DNA from: Deltaproteobacteria bacterium
GTDB lineage: Bacteria > Myxococcota_C > UBA6777
Direction of reading: 5' to 3'
NCBI GenBank assembly: GCA_006226375.1
Contig: SBHC01000038.1
Coordinates: 109,251-173,250 of the forward strand
Length of the DNA stretch: 64,000 nucleotides
Shown here: positions 18,182-26,986 of the stretch, piece by piece
How the letters are laid out: each line of letters opens with the position of its first letter
Numbering within the stretch: the first letter of the stretch is position 1
Translations under genes and position numbers: made by a program
The notes under the pieces: generated by a model
Databases searched by the model: none
The model's input: only the letters and a program-made list of their open reading frames with translations
What the model was told of the DNA's origin: nothing

Positions 18182-19543
18182 ATGAATTCATTCCGACTTT
18201 CATGGAGCAGGAGAAGAGCGTTGAGCAAAGTGTTGTCTCGCTGGTGTAGGGTCACTGTCTTGACTGTTTGGGTGCTGGGCTTGCTGGGCTGCAAGCGAAA
18301 GTCGTCGGAGCCAACTCCATCACAACATGGACCGGCAACGTCTCGTCCGGCTGCTCTTTCTTCAACGAACAACAAGGTCGCTCGGTTGCGTGGAGCCAAG
18401 ACTCACTCTTTGGCCGTTCGCTCTCCCTGGCTGCAAACGTTTTCCTTTGCTGCTCCTCATCCCCAACGTTATCGCTTGTTGAAGCTACCCAAACGTCTGC
18501 CTGTTCCGAAGTCTGAACAACCTCTATCCAAGCAGCCGAAAGACTGGAGGTTACGGATGAAGCGAGCGGGGCAGGCGTTTCGAGCGCACGGTGTGAAGGC
18601 GATTGTCTTGGTCCATGGAACGTTTGTGGGAAGTGACCCTGTGGGGGCGGTGGCCTGGCTGAAATCGATGTTTCCCTCCATCCCCTCCAACGTCCTTCGG
18701 ACTCTGCAAAAGTGGATCGACAAGACCCAAGACGTCCTCACCCGAGACCTGGGAGACTTTTTGCCTGAGTATGTGACGTTGTTGAAGCAGGGTTTGGGAG
18801 GCATTCCTTGTTATCGCTTTCGCTGGTCGTCGGAAAACCATCATGCCGCACGGGCCAAGGCGGCTCTCGACCTCATTGACTTTTTGGTGGATGTTGCTCC
18901 CAAAGGTCCGTTGTCACCGCGTCAACGGTTGTTGCTCGTTGGCCACAGTCATGCAGGGCAGGTCTTTGCCTTGCTTCTCCATTTGTTGGCGTCTTCCAAA
19001 GAGGTTCCGCTGTTCCTCAAAGCGATGGAGGTCCCTTCAACAAGGCAGAAGATTCTTCGGAAGAAGCTCCAGCGTTTGCGGACCTTATCCCTTGATGTGT
19101 TAACCATGGGGACGCCGCCCCGTTACACCTGGATGCTACCTCCTCAAGGCAGAGTGAGATTGCTGCACCTGATCAACCATCGGGGCAAAAAGCCCAGAGC
19201 AGGGAGATTTTCAGGAGTGCTGTCCACCCGCGATGGAGATTATGTCCAACAGTGGGGGATTGCTGGCAGCGACTTGTTGGGAAGCACCAGAAGCAAGCTT
19301 CGTCGGAACAAAGCCTTGGTGCCTTTGTTGGGACCAAGCGCCTCGCCCCTGCACTGGAACCGAGCGCGGAAGTACCGGACCCGGCTGCATTCTGTGGGAC
19401 TCAACCTTCTTGTCGACTACAGAGATACGTTCAAGCTGTTGCGACCCAAAGAGTGGTTCACGCTGTTTGGACACGGCATCTACACACGATACAAGACTCT
19501 GCTTTTTTGGGTCGAGACCGTTCAACAGCGATGGTACCGTTGA
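18182..19543 (+). CDS. Alpha/beta-hydrolase-fold lipoprotein
   Basis: The product has 453 residues. A basic N-terminus and hydrophobic stretch end in LGLLGC, a lipobox, so it is probably membrane anchored. The hydrolase core starts near residue 139: VLVHGTFVGSDPVGA gives an HG oxyanion motif, and LLLVGHSHAGQV carries the nucleophile Ser in GHSHA, where the usual last Gly is Ala. The acid and His cannot be assigned with confidence; SVGLNLLVDYRD and TLFGHGIY near the end are candidates. Lipase- or esterase-like activity on an envelope substrate is an inference. No strong ribosome site precedes the ATG at 18182, so the exact start is uncertain. The gene converges on the FHA activator. Confidence 0.72.
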   Translation: MNSFRLSWSRRRALSKVLSRWCRVTVLTVWVLGLLGCKRKSSEPTPSQHGPATSRPAALSSTNNKVARLRGAKTHSLAVRSPWLQTFSFAAPHPQRYRLLKLPKRLPVPKSEQPLSKQPKDWRLRMKRAGQAFRAHGVKAIVLVHGTFVGSDPVGAVAWLKSMFPSIPSNVLRTLQKWIDKTQDVLTRDLGDFLPEYVTLLKQGLGGIPCYRFRWSSENHHAARAKAALDLIDFLVDVAPKGPLSPRQRLLLVGHSHAGQVFALLLHLLASSKEVPLFLKAMEVPSTRQKILRKKLQRLRTLSLDVLTMGTPPRYTWMLPPQGRVRLLHLINHRGKKPRAGRFSGVLSTRDGDYVQQWGIAGSDLLGSTRSKLRRNKALVPLLGPSASPLHWNRARKYRTRLHSVGLNLLVDYRDTFKLLRPKEWFTLFGHGIYTRYKTLLFWVETVQQRWYR

Positions 19544-19571
19544 TACAGTGGAACAAACAGAAGGCGTTAAG

Positions 19572-20966
19572 CTAACGGTTAAGCCCGTACTTTTGTAGCC
19601 GGTTGTAGTAGGCAGTGCGGGACAAACCAAGGAAGGGAATGATCTCCTTGGCGTTGCCGTCGAAATGTTCGATGGCTGCTTCGATGGCGCGCTTCTCTTC
19701 GGCTTCCAACAGGTCTTGCAGAGAGGTGTAGGGACCGAGCGGTGAGTTGTGTGAGGCTGCCGCTGGTGAGGTTTGGGTTGGAGTGTGAGGAGGGGGAGCT
19801 TCTTGTTGTGTGGGAAGCTCGATGTGCTCCTTGTCGATGGTTTGGTTGTTCATGAATATGAGCCCGCGTCGAAGTACGTTCTCCAACTCTCGGACATTGC
19901 CAGGCCAGTAGTAGTGTTGGAGCCGGGCAAGCGCGGCAGGCGTAACCTGAATGGATTCGCTTGGAGCCAAAGTCGATAGGATGTATTCCACAAGCAAGGG
20001 AATGTCTTCCAGGCGATCTCGAAGGGCCGGGACGTCTAGCTTAAACACGGCGAGGCGGTAGTACAGATCTTCCCGGAACTCTCCTGTCGTGAGGGCTTCT
20101 TGCAAATCTCTGTGGGTGGCGGTGACCAAGCGAAAGTCTACTTGGATTTCTTGCTCACCTCCCAGGCGGCGGATGCATTGACGCTCCAACACGTCGAGGA
20201 GTTTGGGTTGCAACTCCAGGGGGAACTCGCCGATCTCATCCAAAAACAAGGTGCCGCCGTTGGCTTGCTCAAAGTAGCCCAGGTGGCGTTGGTCGGCTCC
20301 GGTAAAGGCACCTTTTTCGTACCCAAAGAACAGCGACTCCACAAGAGTGGTGGGAAGCGCCCCGCAGTTGACAGTGACGAGAGGTTCTTCGCTTCGTTCG
20401 CTGTGGGCTTGGAGAGCTCGGGCTACGCTGCTCTTTCCAGTGCCGGTTTCGCCCTGAAGTAGGACTGGAACGTCCCAGGGGCCGAGGCGTTTGAGCAGGG
20501 AGAAGATCTTGCGCATAGGGTCGCTCTTGCCCACGAGGTGACCGGTGTCGTCGTGGTAGTTGACCTTGACCTCAATGGTGGAGGCGTTGGAGCGAAGGGC
20601 AAAGCTGGAGTTGCCAACCTTAAGGGTTGCATCCGGCGCAAAGAGTCCGTCAAAGACACGGACGCCGTTGAGGAATGTTCCGTTGCTGCTCGTGAGATCT
20701 CGTACCCGGATGCCGTCATCGGTTAGGCGTATTTCGCAGTGATGACGGCTGATTCGTTTGTCATTGACCAACGCGATATCACACCAGTCCGCGCGTCCGA
20801 TGTGGACCAAGTCCTGGTTCATCCGCAACTCCAGGCCTTTGTGTGGGCCGCCTGTACACACCAGAACATAGTCATCGATCGAGAGTGTTTTGGAGCGATA
20901 AGGCATCGCCACATAACTGCTTTCGGTGAGCCAGGTTCGATCTGTGCTTGTTTGTTGCTGGGACAT
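19572..20966 (-). CDS. Sigma54-dependent activator with N-terminal FHA domain
   Basis: The product has 464 residues. Residues about 30-125 are an FHA phosphothreonine-binding domain (HIGRADWCDI, ISRHHCEI, SSNGTFLNG). Residues about 145-370 are a complete NtrC AAA+ module: GETGTGKS (172-179), intact GAFTGA (219-224) that contacts sigma54, and TLFLDEIGE. The C-terminus is a Fis-type helix-turn-helix (AKEIIPFLGLSRTAYYNRL). FHA in place of a response-regulator receiver means activation probably depends on a Ser/Thr-kinase-phosphorylated partner, a layout common in myxobacteria. The kinases in this window are candidate partners by chromosomal proximity only. Target promoters cannot be named. Confidence 0.93.
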   Translation of the reverse strand: MSQQQTSTDRTWLTESSYVAMPYRSKTLSIDDYVLVCTGGPHKGLELRMNQDLVHIGRADWCDIALVNDKRISRHHCEIRLTDDGIRVRDLTSSNGTFLNGVRVFDGLFAPDATLKVGNSSFALRSNASTIEVKVNYHDDTGHLVGKSDPMRKIFSLLKRLGPWDVPVLLQGETGTGKSSVARALQAHSERSEEPLVTVNCGALPTTLVESLFFGYEKGAFTGADQRHLGYFEQANGGTLFLDEIGEFPLELQPKLLDVLERQCIRRLGGEQEIQVDFRLVTATHRDLQEALTTGEFREDLYYRLAVFKLDVPALRDRLEDIPLLVEYILSTLAPSESIQVTPAALARLQHYYWPGNVRELENVLRRGLIFMNNQTIDKEHIELPTQQEAPPPHTPTQTSPAAASHNSPLGPYTSLQDLLEAEEKRAIEAAIEHFDGNAKEIIPFLGLSRTAYYNRLQKYGLNR

Positions 20967-21078
20967 CGTTTTCCAGGTTAATCGTTTGGGTTGGAGCGTC
21001 GCGTTACCCGCTGGCTTAGGGTGGATTTTATCCTAACGGCGTTACGCCAAAACCGCAACATCCTTGATGTACAAAGAC

Positions 21079-24000
21079 TCATCCATCTGATTCATGACGA
21101 CGACGCGTGGGGAGGGTGTGTCCTTCTTTTCTTAAGGCTGTCATATCGCGTTCGATGGTTCGGACGCTGACGCTCAGAAGTTCAGCCAGAGCCTGATCGT
21201 TGCACAGCGCTCCTTGTGCCTTGGCTTCTTCCATCATTCGGATGATACGGTGACGACGAAGTCCTGCTTTGCCTTGCTTCTTTCGAATGGTTTCGTCGCT
21301 TTCTCCGGCGTCTAGCGTAAGGTGGACCGTGCTGTAATCATCCTCTGTGAGCTTTTTCCCCAAAGGTACATCGATTTTGACCAGCGAAACCGGTGTACGA
21401 TCTGACGTAAAAGACAGGAAGTGCTGAACCTTGTCACGTTGCGCAAACAAAGCCCTCCACTCTGGGTAAGGTTCGAGCGACTCCAACGTCTCCTGGATGT
21501 GATGAACAGCCATGTTGCGGCAAGTGGGCAAGAGGTCGGGAGCGTGGGTTTCTGAGAGAGATTCATGGAGCGACCAATAGGCGAGTGAACCGGGCCAAGA
21601 CTCCGCTTGTTGAAGGGCTTTTTCCAGGTCGGTACGGATGGTTGAGGCTTCGTTCTGCAAATCGGCAACTCCAGCCAAAAGCAAGTGCCCTGCGGCAGAG
21701 ACTCCTGGCTCCAAGAACGGGTCGTTCTGAGCTTGAAGGTGCTGGGCACATTGCTGTGCGGCCGCTGCTTCTTGGAGTTGAAGGTTCAGATAGCCCAAGT
21801 GCCAGTGCAGTCGGATGCTCTCGTCGATGGGAGGGTGCTCACCCAGAAGCAAGAGAGCTTCTTGCCCGCAGGCTTTGGCTTCTTTCCACTGCTGCTGTGC
21901 TGCGTGCAACTGGGAGCGTGTGTATTGCAAGGTTCCCTGCAACAGAGACTCTTGAAGAGGCTCGCCCGCTTCTTTCGCTTGTTGGAGGTACGTGCAGGCT
22001 TCTTCCGTTGCGCCGATCTGCAACAGCATTTGAGAGGCTTGTGCAGACGACGACGCGATGCTTCGGGGGTGTTGAAACTCCTTGGCCAACTCAACCGTGT
22101 CGAGGAAGTAAGGCCAGCCGTCGCCTGGGCGGTTTTGTTGGATGGCTATCTCCGTGAGGTTGTCGCGGATTGCGGAGGCAAAGCGTCCCTGGCGTTCTTC
22201 TGGGTCGGTGGGGAGGAGCTGCTTGAGCTGTTGTTTGGCTTCTTCAAAGTGAAACGAACAGAGCCAGACTAGCGCGTAGCTGTTGCGCAAGGCTAGCTCC
22301 AAGGTGCTGTCGGCGTCCTCGATCTGGAGAGCCTGCTCAAACATCTCTTTGGCGAGGGAGTATTGTCCGGTTGTTCGGTAGAGTTGACCAAGCTGACCGC
22401 GAACACGTCGATGATAGTGAGGGTCGTCGGGTAACCCAGGTAGGGCTAGCGCCTCTTGGAGGATCGTGATGGCTTCTCTTAACTCCCCCTTTTGTTGCTT
22501 GATGAGCGCGGCGAGTCGGTAGGTTTGGGCCTGTCGTTTGTCGTGGATTGGTATCTCTGTAAGTAGAGTTTGTAACTTCTCTACAGTTGACGCCAGGTGC
22601 GATTTTCCCCGCGGGTCGCCCCAGAAGTAGAGAGGTTCGTGAAGCAGGTCCCATTGCGCTTGGGGTTGGGGTGGCAGGTGCTTCAAGAGGGTGAGGCCTT
22701 GTTCGGCCAACGCTTGGGCTGAGGCGTAGGCTCGAACGTTGGCCGCTGTTCTCATGGCTTGTTGGCAAGAATCGAGGGCCTCGTTCCATCGCTCCGCCCT
22801 TGTGAGGTGCCACAACAACTCTTCTGGTTGGGCGTTTTCTTCTCGCAGCAACTCCACCACTTCGGTGTGACGTCGTATACGTTTGGACTTCGTCATCGTC
22901 TTGTAAATCACGGAGCGCGTGGTGTCGTTGGCGAGAACATGTCCATCCGGTTGCGCGCGCAGCAAGCGCGTGCTCAACATCGCAGGAAGAACTGTGGAGA
23001 GGGAGAAAGGCAACAGAGCTTGCCAGCGCTCCATCGATAACGAAGTTCCCATCACTGTCGCGATCTCCAGGGCATCTCTGGCCGACTCTGATAGCGCAAA
23101 GTATCGTTCTTGGATGAGGGCTTCCAAGGTGAACTGTCGCGTGTGCTGCCATTGATGGGCGATCTCGACCAAGTGCAACGGGTTGCCTTGGGTTTGCTGG
23201 AGCGCGGTTTCCACAAACTCATTGGAAAAGCGACGTGGGGTTTGGGCCTCGTGGTGGAGGAGTTGGTTGGCTTCATCCTGGGAGAACCCTGAGAGCTGGA
23301 GCCGCAGTGGGTTGTGCTGAAGGTCTAGTTGTTCCAATGCCTTCCAACTCTGACTTTGCCGCATCTCTTGGCTACGATAGCTAAGAACCAGAAACACGGG
23401 CAGTTCTTGGATGCTACTTAACCCATCCTGCAACAACTCCCAGAAACTGGGTTGGGCCCACTGAACGTCGTCAAACAGGAGAGCGATAGGGCCTCCTTCT
23501 GTAAGAAGCTTAAGTGTTTTGTGAAGCATGGGAGTCAGCGAAAGGGTCATCGTCCTTGATGCTTGGGCCGCCGCTGTCTCTGCTGTTTGAAGGATATGTT
23601 GTAGCTGTTGGTGTATGAAGGGATCCAGCTTGTGTTGGTTTTGTCTCCATCGTTGCGATGACACAAGAGAGTGCAGGAGCGACTCCCAGGGATGATACGG
23701 GCTGTTCCCATTAAGGTCCTCACCCTTTCCCGTCGCCACCCAAAAACCTCGCCATTGCAAGCTGTCAGCGAGGTTGTGGAGGAGGTGGCTTTTGCCAATG
23801 CCGGGAGGTCCTTCCACAAGGGCCATGCTCACTTGTTTTTGTGTAGCTTGTCTTGCGTGGTGAAGCAAGGTCGCTCGTTCGTTGTGACGCCCCACCCAAA
23901 AGGGGGGCCGGGACGAGCTTGCTTGATGTTCGTATTCGATCGAGCGAGCCAGTTGTTGTGTGGTTGGGGTTGGCTCGACCTCCAACTCATGGAGGAGGAA

Positions 24001-24678
24001 GCGTTGCAATCGTCTGTAAAGCCACAAGGCTGTTCCTGTGAAGCCCAGGCGTGCATAGAGCTTCATGGCTTCCTGATGAGGGTGTTCTTCGTAGGGTGCT
24101 TCCAACATCCATTGGTGGAGAAAAGGAATGGCTTTCTCGGGTGTTGAGGATGACAGTTCATGTTGAGCGAGAGACTGTAGTAGTTGGATGTACGATTGGT
24201 GGAGGCTTTCTCGCTGGATCTCTATGTCGAGACGTTCCAGGTCGTTCAGCCATCGTCCTTGGTACAAGTCTGCGGCTTGCTTCCAATCGTTGGGGTCTTT
24301 GGATGTGGCACCTTCGAGGAATTGGTCGCGATCCAGGTGGATATCTTGCAGGCCTAGCTCATCTTTGGTCACGACAAGGTGGGGGTGCGCCTCCAAAGGG
24401 AGCTGTTGACGCAGTTGGGAGAGGGCGCGAGAGAGGGTCGAGCGACCTTGGGACTCGGACTCCTTCGGCCACAGCAAACCAGCCACTTGTGACCGCGGAA
24501 CAGGACGTTTGTGAGCATCGGTCGCGAGCAGGCCACCCAACAATTGTGCGGCTTTCCCCGAGAGATAATGTGTTTGGTCTTGGTATTCCACTGTGATAAG
24601 GCCCAGGCCTCGCACCCTCAACATTCCAACTCTCTTGCTCCCGTCTCTTGTTGCAGACACAAATTTCTTATGTTCCAT
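21079..24678 (-). CDS. Giant BTAD/AAA/TPR regulator with a second C-terminal HTH
   Basis: The product has 1199 residues. Residues about 20-100 look like the winged-helix plus start of a BTAD module as in SARP/AfsR regulators (KAAQLLGGLLA, RSQVAGLLWP, RSTLSRALSQLRQQL), and about 105-245 is the helical BTAD. Residues about 260-560 are an AAA ATPase with Walker A EGPPGIGKS at 289-297 and LLFDDVQW as Walker B. About 600-1080 is TPR-like helical repeat. Near 1140-1190 a DeoR-like helix-turn-helix (LAELLSVSVRTIERDMTALRK) follows a charged linker. Regulators of this LAL/AfsR kind respond to ligands bound by the TPR superhelix. Having DNA-binding segments at both ends is uncommon. The start could also be Met19 (MLRVRGLGL). 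Confidence 0.8.
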   Translation of the reverse strand: MEHKKFVSATRDGSKRVGMLRVRGLGLITVEYQDQTHYLSGKAAQLLGGLLATDAHKRPVPRSQVAGLLWPKESESQGRSTLSRALSQLRQQLPLEAHPHLVVTKDELGLQDIHLDRDQFLEGATSKDPNDWKQAADLYQGRWLNDLERLDIEIQRESLHQSYIQLLQSLAQHELSSSTPEKAIPFLHQWMLEAPYEEHPHQEAMKLYARLGFTGTALWLYRRLQRFLLHELEVEPTPTTQQLARSIEYEHQASSSRPPFWVGRHNERATLLHHARQATQKQVSMALVEGPPGIGKSHLLHNLADSLQWRGFWVATGKGEDLNGNSPYHPWESLLHSLVSSQRWRQNQHKLDPFIHQQLQHILQTAETAAAQASRTMTLSLTPMLHKTLKLLTEGGPIALLFDDVQWAQPSFWELLQDGLSSIQELPVFLVLSYRSQEMRQSQSWKALEQLDLQHNPLRLQLSGFSQDEANQLLHHEAQTPRRFSNEFVETALQQTQGNPLHLVEIAHQWQHTRQFTLEALIQERYFALSESARDALEIATVMGTSLSMERWQALLPFSLSTVLPAMLSTRLLRAQPDGHVLANDTTRSVIYKTMTKSKRIRRHTEVVELLREENAQPEELLWHLTRAERWNEALDSCQQAMRTAANVRAYASAQALAEQGLTLLKHLPPQPQAQWDLLHEPLYFWGDPRGKSHLASTVEKLQTLLTEIPIHDKRQAQTYRLAALIKQQKGELREAITILQEALALPGLPDDPHYHRRVRGQLGQLYRTTGQYSLAKEMFEQALQIEDADSTLELALRNSYALVWLCSFHFEEAKQQLKQLLPTDPEERQGRFASAIRDNLTEIAIQQNRPGDGWPYFLDTVELAKEFQHPRSIASSSAQASQMLLQIGATEEACTYLQQAKEAGEPLQESLLQGTLQYTRSQLHAAQQQWKEAKACGQEALLLLGEHPPIDESIRLHWHLGYLNLQLQEAAAAQQCAQHLQAQNDPFLEPGVSAAGHLLLAGVADLQNEASTIRTDLEKALQQAESWPGSLAYWSLHESLSETHAPDLLPTCRNMAVHHIQETLESLEPYPEWRALFAQRDKVQHFLSFTSDRTPVSLVKIDVPLGKKLTEDDYSTVHLTLDAGESDETIRKKQGKAGLRRHRIIRMMEEAKAQGALCNDQALAELLSVSVRTIERDMTALRKEGHTLPTRRRHESDG

Positions 24679-24759
24679 CTTTCTTTGTTATACGGCCTCC
24701 AGAGTGGTTTTGCGAAGGAGAAAGGTGGAACGTTGCGAAGGTTTGGTGGAAGTGGGAGG

Positions 24760-26742
24760 CTAAAAAGGCGCACAAACTTTGGTGGTTCCAAGAGGACGAC
24801 ATTTTCTGCGTCCTTGACACAGAGCGCATTCCTTATCGGCGGAACACGTTGGAGGACAAACACCTTGACCAGGAGAAGAGCATCGATTGATGGTGCCCAT
24901 TGGAATGCACGCTGTAAGAGAACAAGCAGAACAGTCTTTGTCTGAGTTGCATGTCGACGGACAGGCTGGGGGTTGGGATGTGCATGTTTTGAAGCTTGGA
25001 TTGCTGGTTGGCTTGCAAAGAGGGCGTCCTGTGCATTGAGAACAATCGGAATCGTGGGAGCAAGGGAAGGGGCAAGCTGGAAGCTTTGGGCCACATTCCT
25101 TTTGGGTCTTGTCTACCAGAGAAGTGACGCACGATAGTCCTTTCGAATAGCATCTTTGACAATCGCGATCTGTCTGGCACTTCTGAGGACAATACTCTGG
25201 TGGTTGTGTGCTTTCCTTGGGCGCACAGCGCATTGTATCTCCCTGTTTGGTACAGACAGGCCTCTTGAAGCAGGAGCTACAATCCGAATCAGACTTGCAC
25301 TCAAGAGGACAACCACGTCCTCTTGTGAAGCATTGGTGTATGTTGTTGTGAGCGATACACTCATTTCCCATGTTACATCGGACGCAATCGTTGTCTCTCA
25401 TGCATTCTTGGCGACAATACGCAGAGCGGGGGCTGCAACTACCTTTACCGTTTGAGACGTAACAGAATGGGGAATGAAGGCATGTTGAACAATCACGGTC
25501 CACTTTGCACTCTGCGGGGCAGGTCGTTTTTGGGGGTTGGCACGAACCCCTGCTACAAATAGGTTTGGACCGGCAAAAAGCGCAGTCCCCATCCGACAGA
25601 CATGTTGCAGGACAAAGACCCTGTTGCTCGGAAGGCAGGCATCTGAAAGAACGACATACTGCGTTTGCTTGGCAGTTTTGGCATTCATCGCTGCTCAGGC
25701 AGGTTTTGGGGCAAAGGACAGAGACAGGCCTATACAAGCATGTTCCTTCTAAACATTGGTAATTCTGTCCACAGCCTTGGCATTGGTTGTGGCTGTCGCA
25801 TTCGGTGGGGCAAACCCCTTTACCTCGCTTACACTGGAACTGTTGGCATGTGAAGTCTTTGCCGCAACCCATACAGTCATTGGAGCGGACACAAAAGGTT
25901 CGGCAAAGTGGGGGTTGGGGACCTCGTCGACATTGCCTCTGAAGACAAACGAAACCCTGTCCACAGGAGTTGCAATGGATATCAACAGTACAAGACCTGG
26001 GACACAGAACTGGACTTGTCCCTTGACCACTTCGAACGCACTTGTATTGCTCACAAAGGAAGTTGTTCCCACACCTGGAACATTCAGCATGGGAAAAACA
26101 GAAAGAAGGGCAATGGTTGGGATCTGTATTCTGTACACATTTCCCCTGGCGACAAACGGAGTTGGAGCCACAACCATTGCAATGTATATCCACGCTGCAA
26201 ATCGGCGGGCAGATACTGGAGTCAGGAGGGCGGCAGTTTCCTGCATAGCAAATGAGGTTGTTCTTACAAGTGGAGCATTCTTTGTTGGTTAAGCAAGAGA
26301 AAGGGCACTGCTGAGGGAGCCTCTCACACTGGCCTATTGTGCATCGATACCCTACACCACATGCCCGGCAATGTGCGTCTATGCCACAAGAAAGACTGCA
26401 TGACGGGGGGGCTTCGTCTGTTGGGTTCGAACGTTCTTTCGTAACTTCAGGAATGTTTCTCTCTGGGAAAGATGGATTTGCTCCTGCATCGCTCTCTTCT
26501 ACAAACTCCAGGTGATTCTTTTCCGCTCCATCCTGAAACTGAGGCTTCTCGAAAGGTTGGCGTTCATCTCCTGATGCAGGACCCACGAGCTGGCATTTGG
26601 CTTGAAAACAAATCATACCGCTCTGGCAGTCTTTTGTTGTTGCACATGTGTTGCCTGCGGTGTGCACGCCACAATGGGTTGCGAGAAATATGTACAACAT
26701 CGAAAGTAAAACAATCTTGAGTGTTCGCCGCTGATTTCTCAT
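24760..26742 (-). CDS. Cys-rich lipoprotein with sixteen six-Cys modules
   Basis: The product has 660 residues, with a signal peptide ending LATHC (lipid Cys). A short acidic linker is followed from about residue 110 by sixteen modules of about 32-37 residues with the pattern C-P-x-x-C, D-x-x-C-x-x-C, C and C, for example CPSTCNSDKDCSACSLTAC. Spacing in later copies is looser. The pattern differs from the 43-residue modules of the lipoprotein at 4950, so the two proteins are not simple paralogues. A surface-exposed disulfide-rich stalk is likely. The function is unknown. It lies between the BTAD regulator (81 bp downstream) and the serine protease (243 bp upstream) on the same strand. Confidence 0.82.
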   Translation of the reverse strand: MRNQRRTLKIVLLSMLYIFLATHCGVHTAGNTCATTKDCQSGMICFQAKCQLVGPASGDERQPFEKPQFQDGAEKNHLEFVEESDAGANPSFPERNIPEVTKERSNPTDEAPPSCSLSCGIDAHCRACGVGYRCTIGQCERLPQQCPFSCLTNKECSTCKNNLICYAGNCRPPDSSICPPICSVDIHCNGCGSNSVCRQGKCVQNTDPNHCPSFCFSHAECSRCGNNFLCEQYKCVRSGQGTSPVLCPRSCTVDIHCNSCGQGFVCLQRQCRRGPQPPLCRTFCVRSNDCMGCGKDFTCQQFQCKRGKGVCPTECDSHNQCQGCGQNYQCLEGTCLYRPVSVLCPKTCLSSDECQNCQANAVCRSFRCLPSEQQGLCPATCLSDGDCAFCRSKPICSRGSCQPPKTTCPAECKVDRDCSTCLHSPFCYVSNGKGSCSPRSAYCRQECMRDNDCVRCNMGNECIAHNNIHQCFTRGRGCPLECKSDSDCSSCFKRPVCTKQGDTMRCAPKESTQPPEYCPQKCQTDRDCQRCYSKGLSCVTSLVDKTQKECGPKLPACPFPCSHDSDCSQCTGRPLCKPTSNPSFKTCTSQPPACPSTCNSDKDCSACSLTACIPMGTINRCSSPGQGVCPPTCSADKECALCQGRRKCRPLGTTKVCAPF

Positions 26743-26844
26743 GAGGGCTTACCTTGTTGGGAAAATAATATACAGGGAAGAAGCTATTCATACTGAAGTT
26801 TGCTTAAACTATTGGGCCGAATCGTATTCTAAATTTTGATAGCG

Positions 26845-26879
26845 GAGTGATTGGTTCAGCAAGTTTTGTGGAATCACTC
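26845..26879 (-). terminator. Possible terminator or leader hairpin after the serine protease
   Basis: GAGTGATT at 26845-26852 and AATCACTC at 26872-26879 form a perfect 8-bp stem with a 19-base loop in the gap after the protease gene. There is no long T-run on the minus strand, so termination is only one option. Confidence 0.35.
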
Positions 26880-26986
26880 TAAAAAGAGAGTACATGAGGT
26901 TGAGATGTTTGCCAACCGTTTACATGGGAGAAGAACGCAAAGGAGAGGGAGCGGTGGGAGCAGATGGTGTGGGATTGTTGTGGGCG

